Shown here one piece after another: positions 13,681 to 26,160 of a stretch of 64,000 bases of DNA. The notes below the pieces were generated by a model. It was not told the origin of the DNA and made no database searches. It saw nothing but the letters and a program-made list of their open reading frames with translations. The DNA comes from Gonatopus flavifemur (lineage: Eukaryota; Arthropoda; Insecta; Hymenoptera; Dryinidae). How positions within the stretch are numbered: the stretch's first letter is position 1; each line of letters opens with the position of its first letter. The translations under genes were made by a program, and so were the position numbers. The stretch lies in NCBI GenBank assembly GCA_018340375.1, contig JAFFJZ010000006.1, positions 22,202,001-22,266,000 of the forward strand, written 5' to 3'.

Positions 13681-14648
13681 ATTTGAAGTATTAAGAAATT
13701 CAGAGACCAAATTGAAGGATAATTTTGCGATAATAATGACGATGGTGATGATTTTCTCCGCTGTGAGTGTCATGTTAGAAAATTCCCTAGCAAGAGCAGT
13801 CGGTGACAAGAAGCTTAACTGATGGTGAATCTTCCCACACCAATCAAATAACACCCCTCAAACGTTTCCTCCCTCCGCTCTTCTCATCCCCCTCGTGATC
13901 CCTTGGGAGTTATCTACCCTTGGCGACGCTTGGTCCATCCATGCGTCATGTTCGTATACATTTATACATACGTACGATTGTGCGTTCGTGCACATGTATG
14001 CGCCTCTAAAAGCCCCTTAATTCCGTTCATTTGTACCACTGGTATTCGTTGTTGTATAGTGCATATCGAAGGTCACGAGGGTCGAGCTACTTTCTCTCTA
14101 TACCAGTTGATGTTTTCTTCTCCTATATCCGTACTAACAAGTCGATTATTCCTCTCAATCGGTATACGTATATACATTGTTCCCTTTTCCGGATTCGAAG
14201 AGAATTCGTTTGGAAAATGAACGTGGATTGAACAAAAGCTTCGACCACGTCTGGTTAATGCAAATCATAAACGTAGAAAACACTAAGAAACCACAAAAGA
14301 GAAGTTAGAATTTGAAATTGATCTCCCACAATAAAAGAAAATATTAATAATAGTTTCTTGCACTTTGAAAACTTTGACTTAATTATTTTAATTATTTTTA
14401 AAATTAATAAATTATCAAAATTAGTTTATTATCTTCTTAGTTAATTCAAATTAACTGCGTCTTCATTTGAAAATGGACTGAAATTCAGTCTTTTCGGCGA
14501 TTGCTTTTTGTGCTCATTTGACACTCAAAACAGGCTTCTTTTGGCTGCGTATCAAATTCAGTCATGACACAATCTGAATTCAAAACTTTATTCTTACGTT
14601 ATGAATCCTCCATATTCTGACGTCCATTTTTGAGGTTAATTTTTGAAA
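13681..14648. other. No gene seen
   Basis: Short frames only; the stretch around 13900-14220 is moderately open on the plus strand but unrecognised. Confidence 0.5.
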
Positions 14649-15006
14649 CTCTGGTGAAAAAAGTTTCTTTAAAAATCTCTGAAAATTTTCTTGAATTGCA
14701 CTGCAAAACTCTGAATAACACTGAGAGACCTAAAAGAATCTGAAAAACTTTGATAACCTATGAAAACTTTTTCAAACTCTGAAAATCTCTGGAAAATTCT
14801 GAAAAAGTCTCACTTATCGGGCACGTTTCCTCCACTGCAAATTTTTTTTGAATATCTATGAATACCTCTGAAAAACCTCTCAATTTTTCTGAAAATCACT
14901 GAGACTCTCTGAGAAACTATGAATATCTCTGAAATCTTCTGAAAAACTCTTCACTGAAAAATCTCTAAAAATTTCAGTGATTTTCAGCTAAATTTTTCCA
15001 CCAGGG
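14649..15006. mobile_element. CTCTGAAA-array element with inverted ends
   Basis: Ends CTCTGGTGAAAAAA on the left and, reverse-complemented, CCCTGGTGGAAAAA on the right. The inside is mostly degenerate CTCTGAAAA units. Same design as the larger element at 37718-39089. Confidence 0.65.
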
Positions 15007-16429
15007 TTGTCCAAGTATCAACTTTGTAATGGTTTCAAAAAATACCGATGTTTCTCGACTATCTACGCAACACAGAAAACTCTGCAAGATTCTATAAACA
15101 TTCACTGTAGAAAGTTGAACTGAATGGGACTGCATCTTACTTGAAAACTTACTTTCACTTGAAACAAGGCTAGTTTTGGCTGCATTTCAAAATCAGTTAA
15201 TAATCAAGCGAAGAGTGAGTTTTACTTTTTACAGTGTTGTTTTGATTCTGATATCAGAAGATCTCTCATCAAAAAGATTTCTATCTGCGCTCGTACAGAA
15301 CCCCGAAGAGTTAAATTCTGACGTGGTTCAGAAGCGAACATATCTTTTCATATTCTGAAAATTTAGAAATGTGACTGTAATTTTTGACAGCCACTTCCTT
15401 CTGCATTTCCAGAGAGTTCAACTGAATTTCGGAGCATATTCTGAAAATTCAGTCATGTTTCTATAAATTCAGCAAAATTTATCCAGGATCCGAAAAAAGT
15501 AGCTGTGAAAAATTACAGTCACATTTTCTGAGTTTTCAAAAGGGATTCTTTTATAGCGTGAAATAAATTGCGTAGACACTCATTCATCAAATTTTCCATA
15601 CAATCTTGACTGTTTTTGTCCAGACAATATTGAAACAACGCTGAACCAAGATCGACAGAACCCTTAATCAGTATGATTTCCCAAAATTGATGGAATATTC
15701 CGCCATTCTTGAGTCAACAATCGCTCCCTATAGATCCTCCAACCTTAGGTGTTAATATTGTGCCTATCTATTTTTGAATGAAATACAAGCGTCAACTCAA
15801 TGGAAACAAGGAAGAATAAACAAATCATGTAATTTTATTATAATAATAATGGATGAAAATTCAATACCCTCCAAAGCTCGGTGAAAGAAACGTAAAAGAT
15901 AAAAAAAAACAGAGAGAAAGACTCATTCATACAAATAGCCACTCGAAGTTCGACAATACTTGTATCACGTATACACATATGCATAAATACATAGACACTC
16001 AGAGAGAACCAAAGAGTGCATTACACGAAGATGTTTATAGTACATTCTCTGTAAGACTGGTAGCGTATTGCTGATCTCAGCGGGGGGTTTATACTGCGTG
16101 CCTAACCCGTACCCCCATGCTGTCAGTGAAGTGCCCTCTTTCTCTCTTATACGAATCGTTTATGTATATCCATGGGAAAGATATTGGTTTATTTGGTTGC
16201 TCCAAGTTATTCAATCGCAAACAATGTGTATATACATATTGAAATGTACCGAAGGAAGAGAAACTTTTCTAATTATTCTTCATGATGATACTTCAAGTAC
16301 TTCCATTTACAGAAAAGAGAGGAAAACACAGCATTCAACGGTGACTGAAATTGCTGATGCAGCAAAAATTTCACAATAGCAGTTTTTTATGTCCTGCTCT
16401 CTAAAATTGTCTCCAGTAAAATTTCAGTC
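15007..16429. other. No gene seen
   Basis: AT-rich with scattered TTCTGAAAATTCAG-like words resembling the neighbouring array element. Confidence 0.5.
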
Positions 16430-16560
16430 TTTTTTGGGCGTGCCAAATTTTCGAGTGAAATTTCCATTCTTTGAGAATGATAATCCAAGGTTTGAGGTCA
16501 GAAATTCGCATCCACTTCGATTCTAGGGTGAATTTTTCACTTCGAAAAATTAAGAATTCA
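16430..16560. repeat. GAGTGAAA-type dispersed repeat
   Basis: Contains CGAGTGAAATTTCC and GATAATCCAAGGTTTGAGGT; the latter recurs almost exactly at about 17627-17645 in the related stretch there. Confidence 0.55.
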
Positions 16561-16589
16561 TTCAAAACGACAAGGAGCAAAAAAATTTG

Positions 16590-16615
16590 CAGAGAGTTTA
16601 TTTTACCTCCGACGT
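16590..16615. repeat. Exact 26-bp direct repeat, copy 1
   Basis: Begins CAGAGAGTTTATTTTACCTC and is repeated without change at 16805-16830, 215 bases away. The second copy abuts a foldback repeat. Confidence 0.85.
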
Positions 16616-16804
16616 TTCGCCCAGATTCAGGGGAATTTTCGAGGAAACAAAAATAATAAATCATAAAGGCGATGAGTTTTCCTGCTCCATCGTCGTAACC
16701 CCGTATTCGTCTGGATAGGGTAGATTGGAATCCATTAAATGTCAAACAATACTGCTCGCATCTAGACTTCATCAATTAGAATAGAAAATTCCATGTTCGA
16801 GCTA

Positions 16805-16830
16805 CAGAGAGTTTATTTTACCTCCGACGT
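16805..16830. repeat. Exact 26-bp direct repeat, copy 2
   Basis: Identical to 16590-16615. It ends at CCGACGT, directly before the foldback at 16834. Confidence 0.85.
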
Positions 16831-16833
16831 ACC

Positions 16834-16966
16834 TTGTTAGCTACGGTAGCGATTTGTTAGGTGTGGCAGCAAGGAATGTTTGCTTCTCCAGCAAGTTTTC
16901 AATATTATATATAGAATAGCAAACAAATTTCGCTGGAGAAGGCAACATTTTTCGCTTTCACAGAGA
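16834..16966. repeat. Small foldback element, family B
   Basis: TGTTTGCTTCTCCAGCAAG near 16878 pairs with CGCTGGAGAAGGCAACA near 16931. A related copy lies at 26028-26160: both share AGAATRGCAAAYMAATTTCG. Confidence 0.6.
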
Positions 16967-16968
16967 AA

Positions 16969-17474
16969 CCCGACTAAAATTGTGTCCCAGATCAGGTCAA
17001 CTTTGATCCAACCCAGGTCCTGGTAAGGCAACCTCATCAGAACCTGACAAGTCATGTCACGCTTTACTAATATAAGGACCTTATGAGGCAAGACTAATAA
17101 GGATTTGATGCGGAATCCCATACCACAACCTCCAGAATAAATTTAAATTAGGATATGAACAGTTGACATTTGTTCAGGAATGTTTTTGAAAGACATTTTT
17201 GCTTTCACTGTATTAAACTATACTTTATAAACATATATGTTCATAATCTCAGGATAACCTAACAAACTCTTGATGAGATTACGGCGAGGAAAACCTTTTT
17301 CAACCTCCTAGGATAATTTAAAGGAAACCTAATTAGGATCAAATGGACTTATCCCTACGTGGGGCATCCACATCCAATCCTGATTAGGATTTCAGCAGGT
17401 ATACCGTATTTCGGATGACCTTGTTAGGTCCTCACCATATGTCAGGTTGACCCTATGATAATTTCCAGTCGGGG
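16969..17474. mobile_element. Foldback/MITE-like element, about 506 bp
   Basis: Ends CCCGACTAAAATTGT on the left and, reverse-complemented, CCCCGACTGGAAATTAT on the right. Inner blocks pair too: CTAATAAGGATTTGATGCGG near 17093 with the complement of CATCCACATCCAATCCTGAT near 17366. No transposase frame. Confidence 0.7.
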
Positions 17475-17609
17475 AGGTTAAATGATGAAATAATGGGATT
17501 CGATGAGCTTCCGCATATTTTCCTATTAAATTCCAAACTTTTGATGTTCACAAAGGTAATAGGAAATCATATGGTAACTGACAAAAGCACACCTTATTTC
17601 CTATTACCC

Positions 17610-18105
17610 AATTTTTTCCACCAGAGGATAATCCAAGGTTTGAGATTAAATTCTAGAATAAATTTTCCACTTTGAAAGAATGAAAGTTCACTTCTGAGAT
17701 TTCATGGAGTAGAGCCAGTAATTTCCCATTCTTTCTTAACACTACACTTCCTTCGATCGTGGCCCAAATATCCTACTTTGAGATACGTCCAATGGACTGC
17801 AGCACGGAAATCATTCAGAACTTCCCTCAATCGGATTCAACTTGTTTCCTAATCAGCTCTCTAAATCTAAAAGTGTGAAAAATCACGCATTCCACTCTAC
17901 TAAGTCTCGGAGATGAGTCAGTCCGCTTTGAATGGGGTTTTCACTTGTTTCGAGTGGACTCTCACTCTTTGAGAGTGAAAATTAGAGTGGGTCTGAGTTG
18001 CCACCCTCAAAATTCAGACTATAACTCTAAGAGTGTGGAAATTTCACTCGTAATTTAACTTTTGGCTAGCTAAAGAGTGAAATCTCACTCTGAAAATTTG
18101 AGAGA
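17610..18105. repeat. GAGTGAAA-type dispersed repeats
   Basis: Many short palindromes such as CACTCTTTGAGAGTGAAAAT and AAAGAGTGAAATCTCACTCT. The block at 18055-18105, reverse-complemented, matches 56715-56770 over about 50 bases including AGAGTGAGATTTCACTCTTT. Confidence 0.65.
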
Positions 18106-20847
18106 GAGGGTTCTGTGAGATCCTTGAATCGTGATCATCAGAGGGAAGAATCTCGAACGACACGCGCAACAACAAGAATCAGAAAAGACAAAACGAAGAG
18201 AAATTGGTTTCCACAACTAGATACATGCACATCGGGTGGGGTATATGTAAGTACACGAACCAACACTTTTCGAGGGAATGCGGTATGGTGGACACGTGAC
18301 CACCAGGTTTGACACGTGATGCGGAACGCCAGGTGGTCCTCTCCGCCATGCGTGATGTCGTTAAACGCCGATAGGCTGATAAGAAAAACCACGCGAGGGT
18401 CGTTCCGAGAGCGAATCTTCATTCGATCAAGTCATTTTCCACGATCATTCACTCATCCTGATAATAAAATTCTGATAAACTTATCCCCTTTCAAAACGTA
18501 TTCGTTCCAAACGAACGTCTCACCTAGAACTGCAGAATAAAAAACAAACATCAAGAAGAGTTAAGGTTCTCTCCAACTATCCAAACCTACCACGTTACCT
18601 CTTATTTGTATCCGATAAATCCGTGTAATTCTATCCTGTGAACAATGAAGAGGAGAGAAGGGAAAAGAAAAGGGTAGGGGGTTATCAACAAATGTGTTCA
18701 AACATATAGGATGTCGCCGACTCGACGAACATCGGCAAAGGGGTCTCGACCCGACAGGAGCAGTAGGAACTTGAAGTAAAAGACCGAACGATGAGACTGG
18801 TCCCCTGTGTCAATAATCAGCCCTGTAATCCTTTCAACACTGAAAGAGGGATCGAACTGATGCGCTTATAACCGTTGAAAATCGATTCCCAAATGACTTC
18901 TTAATTTACCAACCAAGATTGATTGTTAAAACTCGAGAAACAATGTTGTGCATGTCTCCCTTTCCCACACTGATATCGAATACCTTGATCAAGAATTCAA
19001 AATACCTCAAAACCGGGGAACAAATAATCTTATTCATCGTATATACTCATCTTTTTCAATACCACAATTGATTAAGGAGATCATCCAAAATTGTTCACAC
19101 GTTCATTACCTGCTGTACTATAATGCTATTAACGCGAGTTCAACGGGGAGACTTTTCTCCCACACTCATCAAACGGTGTATAGAGGATCTTTATCTCTTT
19201 TCGATACGAATATGACTCTCCAACGCCATCGTTTACGAGGAAAGAAAAGTATCCCAAGGGTAACTTGCGATGGGACGTTTTCGATAATGGGCTGATTTTA
19301 ATATCACTTTTCTGATAGAATCGTATAAATTTTATCTGTTAATGAGAACAAAATTCGAAACGAATATTCGACGATCTTAAATCCTATTTAAAAAATATAT
19401 CAAATACAAACTCAATCAAATTGAAATAAATAAGTCCATACAAATGCATATACAATGAGCAAGAATAATCAGATTATCGTCTCACATAATAATCGTTCGA
19501 CGGGTACATAATATCTTTTACAGGAAGTTTCAAGATTCGAGAGTCCCGATACGTATATAAATGTGTGCCTCCCTTGAAAGAGTTCCTCGGTCGGTCTTTT
19601 ATTGTACTTCAATTGAGGTTCGTTTAAGCAGGGGGTGGTGGATAAATTGATTTAAATTGCTTGTGATTCGAGTTTGGTATGTATCAATATATACGTAACA
19701 GAGTAGTTGCGTAGTAGTATATTCAAATAATGGATACACAGGGGAAAAATGTTTATCGTTGTATAAATCTGGCCACGATACGGGAACATTTAACAATACT
19801 TACTTACATCTTTTACCTGACATTTTTTTTCTAAGTACGCGGCGGTCACGGTATTATGAAGTGCTTTTTTTCTTAGCCTTTCGGTTCAACTTCTTCGGTT
19901 TTTTGGATCCCATTAGGGCACCCGTATACGCTCAGCTGCGAATCCACGAAATGAGTAAAGAAAATACTATACACCCATACGTTTATAATAATAATCCTTC
20001 ATATTTCATATCTCAATTTGACTCCGTACGCTGTACATTGGATGTCCAAACGTTCTTTGTTGAGAAAAAAAAAAGAAGAAAAATAGTTTTCAGATTTGAC
20101 AAGCCTGAGAAATACTCGACGGATTTGTATCATGGATGGGATTGAAAATCACCAACCATTAACTTCATTTAAAGACACGTTATATCGTCATCATCATCAT
20201 CATCATCATCATTTTTTTGTTCAACTGTTTTTACTTTGGACCATTGATTAAGAGAAAAAAAATATATTCAACCCTTCGTATTTTTGTTTCACTGTGGTTT
20301 TTTTGCTTCACTTTCAAAGAGATAGACGCGTGACCGTCGGTCGTGATATACGAAAAAGGGTTCTACGTGTCCGGTAAAATGCGAATAAATTAGAACGCTC
20401 CCCGAAAATGGCCGACGTCCCGTAGAGAAGATCCTTGACGTTGAAAATCCGGCACGCGCGACCGATATAAATTTAACAATTTTTAAAAACTACCCCTCCT
20501 CTTGTCCACGCGGAAGGGATAATATATTTTATTTCATTCATACGAGATGCAACGACTAAATGAATGCCAAACATTTTTTCACAACGATCAAGTATGAAAG
20601 AAAGAAATATTATTTCCTATGAAGGATAGATGATATTTTCATCCGTCAAGAATCAACAGATGTTCGATCCATTATCCATCATGAATACAAATGCTTTCAC
20701 TCGAAATTGAAAAAGAGTGAAACTTTGTAGTATGTATATTTTTCCTGGGTTCTTGTCCGTCACTTTGGTGAATGGATATAGGACTGTGGGCAAATAGGCT
20801 ATGTCAAAATTCACCAGTGGCGCTAGGCTAGTTTTGGGAGGAAGCTT
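18106..20847. other. No gene seen
   Basis: Short overlapping frames on both strands near 18115-18540; none recognised. One Gcm-like octamer, ACCCGTAT, at 19920. Confidence 0.5.
20188..20212. repeat. TCA trinucleotide microsatellite
   Basis: Pure (TCA)n of about eight units followed by a T tract. Confidence 0.95.
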
Positions 20848-21076
20848 CCCACACAGTATTTCAGTTCTAAAAGATATCTCAAGCCAAATTCAAGAAGTCT
20901 TATGCAACATGAAAAGATATCTTTAAGAGATCTACAACAGTTCTTACTTCTAAAAGATTTCTATAAGATGTCTAAAAGATATAATCTCGGAAGAAAAGTT
21001 TTAAACATCCTAGACTTCTTAAACTTTTCTGAACAGTTCCTCAAGATATCTTGAAGATCAAAAGTGCTGTGTGGGT
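20848..21076. mobile_element. Short MITE-like element, 229 bp
   Basis: Ends CCCACACAGTATTTCAG on the left and, reverse-complemented, CCCACACAGCACTTTTG on the right. The interior repeats AAAAGATATCT-type words. No coding capacity. Confidence 0.65.
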
Positions 21077-24000
21077 TGTTGACTTGGACCTCCTAAATAA
21101 AAATTCACCATTGATTCTAAAGTGTCACAACGTAGCCTAAGATTAGACAATCCTTGACATTGACTGTGACATAACTGTCGAATGATAACATCATTTTACA
21201 CTCCGTTAATCCTTTTTACCAACATAAAATCAACATTGGTAAAACAGTGGACCAATCTTCCAGCTAAGACCGACGCTCACAGCTAACATTGAGCCTAGAT
21301 ATCGTCAATGTTTGGCGTAGTACTCCTCTGCTTTATTCAGTCAATGCTGGGCCGAGAATTGGCAACAGCTTGCCCCAAGCGTAAATTAAGTCTCAGACAA
21401 TTATAGATTGACGGAAGCCATTCGCTAATTACCATTAATGGTGTATCATTTTTTCATGTTTCAATTAACATCGCCTCCTCATAGATTGCCAAGATTTGGC
21501 AGTGAGCTTTGCACCAAGCCATATTCTATCGTCAGCGTTGGGGGAGGTAAGAAATTCTGATGTGGACTGGAATGATAACATCGTTCCAGCAATGAAGGAC
21601 CCTTCAACGATTATTTATTCATTATTGTTGGTTCAAAACCAAATCAATGCATGTATCCATGCTGTTCCGATACAATTTATATCTGCGGTATCGCTCAATT
21701 TTTACATGGGAGTTCATCTTCGATTGGCATGAAACATTCTAACTCCTACTCTGGTGCACACAAAGCGCAAGCGAGACATCCTAAGCAGTACTAAGCCCCA
21801 CTCTCGCGCCATAGACACGCCTAGAATGATTTTTAGCAACTTCCCGATTTTTCGTGTTAAAAATACATTTGAAACAATAAAAACAGGGATATAACGAAAA
21901 GAAAATTATAGAGGATTAGAATATTTGCTTAGTGCTGAAATTCTTGACCCTAGCCTCTTACAATATTTCATCCCTCGATATTCTACAACGTTGGAATAAA
22001 ATAAAATATCTATGAGACACAACTGACAACGACGATATTCATTCTCAAAAACACACAATATGCGAGTGCATTGTATTGTATTGTGTTGTGTTGTATTGTC
22101 GAGCTCATCCCTCCAACAGTTGAAGGGATTTATTAAATCGAATCATTATTATCTGGTGATCAACGAACAAAGTTGATTGATTCTTTTTTTCATACCAGAG
22201 AGAACAGATTCAACCTTCCTTTCCGCCAGATCATCGATGAATGGTAATTCTATACCTTTATTCATACAAAGAATATATATACCTGAACATACGAGAAATT
22301 CATGAATTTCCTTTTGTGATAACGCAATCAAATCATATAATTTTCAAATACTATTTTCAAAGAAAATTATATTTTTTTAATCTGTAAACAAAATGTATGA
22401 AATCATATCAAATATTCATAAAGTACATCAATAAACAAGAATCTTTTCACTAGAAAATCCTTGATGGAAATCAAATTTCGGATGATTTTGTGAAAACACG
22501 TGACTGGATGCGTTCAATATGTATATACGTGTCATTAATGACGCATCGATGTACCGCGAAACCCTATCGTTTCTAGAGATGAATTAAAAGCCGAACAAGG
22601 GGTCTTGTCAAACGGCAATCATCCCCTATTATGTAACGGCACCCTCCCTTCTCTCTCTTTCTCCTATTTTTTCCCTATCGGACTACGCTATCCACAGTAG
22701 CGACCACACGTTTTTCGTTGTGGCATCACTCTGCGTGACTCTCCGTCCGTGTGAACTCTACGGAAAAGATATTGAAAGATAACGGAAGCCATGAGAGAAA
22801 TAATACCTAGATTGGAGAAGTGAAAGAGAGGTAAGCTGATCGGTCATGTCATGCCTTATTGGTCCGTCAAGCCGCCCACATACTATAACCCAACCGTACA
22901 ATATTAAGGCATTCACATCTTTTGAACGAGACTAACTTCGATATATGCCTCCCACGAGTTTTCCCTAAAATATGCGAAAATAATATCAATTCATTCGATA
23001 CATAACACCAATGGAATGTAAACATTCTTCATCTGTGAATTATATAAAATATATAAATACGGAAATGAAGAATTCATTTTTTCGCATTTCGATTTCACAT
23101 TCAAGTCTTGATTTAATCCTTTCAATTTTCAAGAAATTTTCTGGACTGTGGAGATTGTTCCAGCTGAATCTCATTCGATTGATTTGAGGGAAGTGTGTAA
23201 ATTTCCCCACAAAGAAGGAGAGTATAATTATGTTGTAGATACAAAAAAAAAACACACGAATCATCTCGGAATTTTGACTTTTCAGATTCATATACGAATA
23301 ATCCAAAACAACAAGACCTCGCGTCTGTGAATGGATTATGGAGTCCACGTCAAATCCCTGGCGAACAACTATACTCTTGCTCTTTGAATAACCGGAAACA
23401 GCCGGCACGAGTCCTAACTTCGTATACACAATAGGATGAGATGCGAGTGGGTTACCAATGATGCTTTACAGAAACTACAGTAGAATCGAAATTCATCATC
23501 TGCCTTTCAATCAGGTACGAAATTTCGTTACAAATATCAATGAAAGAGACCGAGAATTCACGTATAAAATAAATTTTGTCCGTTACTATCGCAATTGTCA
23601 CCGGAATTTGTTAATTATCTTCCCACCTGCGATTGAGCTCATCCTCTTCGTACGGTTCGAACTCGAACATATCATGGCACGTGCGAACCTATGATAAAAC
23701 TAGCGTTACTTCCTACCACGTGTACGCAGGTGTTTTGACATCAAGGACTTATACATTCATACATCCACCCAACATCCTCTCATGTCCATTTTGAGTAATA
23801 TATAAAGTATTTCGGAAGAAATTATCCAAAGGAAGAATAAGAACCGAACCATCGATGATTTAATTTGTAACTAATTCTTGAATCAAAGAAAATTACGAAT
23901 TAAGATGAGGTATCTGTTCTTTTTAAAAGACGTCGTGGGGAATACAGAAACGGGAACATTCGTCGAGAGGATGGAAAATAGTAAAAAGAATGATGAACGA

Positions 24001-24107
24001 AGATGGAGAGACGATTCGAGGCTGTTTAAACACAGAGGGTGTGCAATCAGGAGTGTTTGCAGGTCTGTACGAGCGAGTGAGCGACAGAGCAGAGCAGAAT
24101 GAAGCGA
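21077..24107. other. No gene seen
   Basis: No frame over 130 codons. The stretch contains a pentanucleotide microsatellite and otherwise nothing I can class. Confidence 0.5.
22071..22099. repeat. TTGTR pentanucleotide microsatellite
   Basis: Five to six units of TTGTA/TTGTG. Confidence 0.85.
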
Positions 24108-24175
24108 GTAGTCGCAGCGGTGGCGGTAGCGGCGGCAGCAGCAGCAGCAGCGGCGGCGACAGCAGCAATGGATCA
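24108..24175. repeat. GGC/AGC compound trinucleotide repeat
   Basis: GC-rich run of GGT, GGC and AGC units in otherwise AT-rich DNA. Open in several frames on both strands (Gly/Ser on plus, Cys/Arg on minus), a low-complexity effect; no splice structure or homology supports a gene. Confidence 0.85.
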
Positions 24176-25579
24176 AAGGATAAACTCGAATGGAATGGGT
24201 GGTTCGGTGGTAGAGAAAGAGAGAATGGTTTGAGTTGGTGCTGATAGCGCGCTGATTTGATTGTTGGCCCCAGCTATTGTCCCGAAACTGGCCTCTATTG
24301 TATGCTGCTCTTCCACGTTGCACTCCGGTTACTTGCACACAGGTACCCCATGTACGCGTTCCTGTCCGTGACACTATCTCCACTGGAAATTCCCTCACAC
24401 CCTTTTCTTCTTCAACCCCATCTCTCTCTCGTACATTATCACGAGCTTTCCATCTAGGGACTGTTATATGCACCCTTTTTCTTTTTTATTCTCACTATAT
24501 TTTTATTTCGCGTAACCTTTGATTCAGACGGACAAACACGGCACGGTCTCTCCGTTCGTCTCTTTTTATGAGACAATTATTGTGTAAAAATATTTTGGAT
24601 AATGAAAAACAAACACCGCGGCTGTGATAACGGATCACTTGGTTCGTGTGATTTTCAAAATCTTGGTATTCGATCTTGATGTTCGAACGCAAAAATCAAA
24701 TACTTCACTCTGTGCCAACCAGAATTTCGAATGGATTATTATCTTCTTTGAAATGTGTTCGGATCTCGTTGATCTCCCAAAATGAATTTCCACCCCGAAT
24801 AATTGGAAAAATCCACGCGTCAAATTCATTTTACAACTCCCGTGTATTTTCTCCTGCACGACAAGCTTCTGTTGCATCTCTATGCATACCAGAGGAAAAA
24901 AACATTACTTCCAGTTCTTATCTTTTGTGCATCTGTCTTGCTTTGAGTGGGCATTTGCATACAATGCTTGTCGCGTGCCTCGAAAACCAGTACGGTTGAA
25001 GAGAAGAGAAAAGAAAGAGAAGACCAACAAAGTCTCTTGAAAAGGTTAAATTATACTGTCACCTGTCATCTCGCACGTGGTATACTGTTAACTTTTGAGT
25101 AATTCAAATTACGCATTGACCATTCTTCCCTTCCTTTGGTTCATCCAATGAATAATTAAAAATAACGTATAACGTACGAGTACTATCTTCGATAGCTCAT
25201 CGTTTTAATAATCGTTTGAGATTCTCAAGAATTTTGTTAAAAATATTCCCAAGGAACGGTGATGAGCTTGAGAAAAGAAAAAATAATAAAACAAAAGTAT
25301 CCTTAGCCGAAGGGTTGCTTGCAGATTAAAGATCAGTTATATGTGTATGATTTCTGATGAAGTTGTGAGAACTCCAAGTGGAAATTATCAAGTTAAACGA
25401 CAAACAGAAGCAAGTACATTTTCACTCGGTAATCGAGGTTTGCACCATTCTATATCTCTTTCTGGATAGAAATAGTTGAAACTCGACTCACTTGATTTCG
25501 AGGACGCGTTCACCTCGGCAGATATGTTTGCGCGTCGTGGGTTCAGGTTCGATCGAAGCGTAACGGGTCGTTGTCTTGG

Positions 25580-25587
25580 ATGCGGGT
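25580..25587 (+). promoter_or_regulatory. Perfect match to GCM-protein binding motif
   Basis: ATGCGGGT, about 10 kb upstream of the gcm ATG. Function is inference. Confidence 0.25.
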
Positions 25588-25629
25588 ACCTGGGTTGGGG
25601 AAGGGAATACAGAAGGTATACGGTTTAGA

Positions 25630-25697
25630 TGAGGAACAAGAGGAAGAGCTGAAGGAGGAGAAGGAGGAGGAAGAGGAGGAGAAGGTGGAGGCTTATA
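25630..25697. repeat. GAG/GAA purine-rich repeat
   Basis: Degenerate (GAGGAA/GGA)n giving a Glu-rich spurious frame. Listed as low-complexity sequence. Confidence 0.8.
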
Positions 25698-26027
25698 CGA
25701 GGGACATCCCCTTGAACTGGTGCAAACCAGCTGATTACAAGTTCATATATATGTCTTCATTTTGTAATTGATGTATGTTTAGCGATAATTGAAACACGTT
25801 GGTTTCACGAAGTTTTATCGATAAGTAACAAAAAGGTGGAACAAAAATCTTATTCACAAGTTATTCTACTTTATTTTAATAAAAGCAACGAACGCTTGAA
25901 AGTTTTACACGTGTAGAATCTATAAACTTTCTCTCTTAGTTCAATTTTGGAACGTCTTTTTTTTCTTTTGTTCGAATCGAGGTGTTATATATAAAGTAGC
26001 AAATTTTTGTGCTAACCTAGTTGAGAA

Positions 26028-26160
26028 TTTGTTGCCACAGCTCTAACTGGATTAACTAGAGTAGCGAATTTCTTACTGGACCAGCAACATTTTCAATGTC
26101 ATGCAGAATGGCAAATCAATTTCGTTGGAGGAGCAAACATTTTTTGCTGCCACGACTACA
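26028..26160. repeat. Small foldback element, family B, second copy
   Basis: Starts near TTGTTGCCACAGC and ends near TTTTTGCTGCCACGAC. Shares CCAGCAA..TTTTCAATRTYAT and the GCAAAYMAATTTCG block with 16834-16966. Confidence 0.6.

Noticed and set aside
20188..20212. TCA runs as possible coding poly-Ser or poly-Asp
   Set aside because: Pure microsatellite without an extended frame; the same holds at 63341-63374.
23883..24473. 196-codon minus-strand frame with a Cys/Arg run
   Set aside because: The run comes from the GGC/AGC repeat, which is open in several frames on both strands; no homology.
25541..25560. GGTTCGATC string resembling a tRNA T-loop box
   Set aside because: No matching A-box, acceptor stem or anticodon arm at the right distance.
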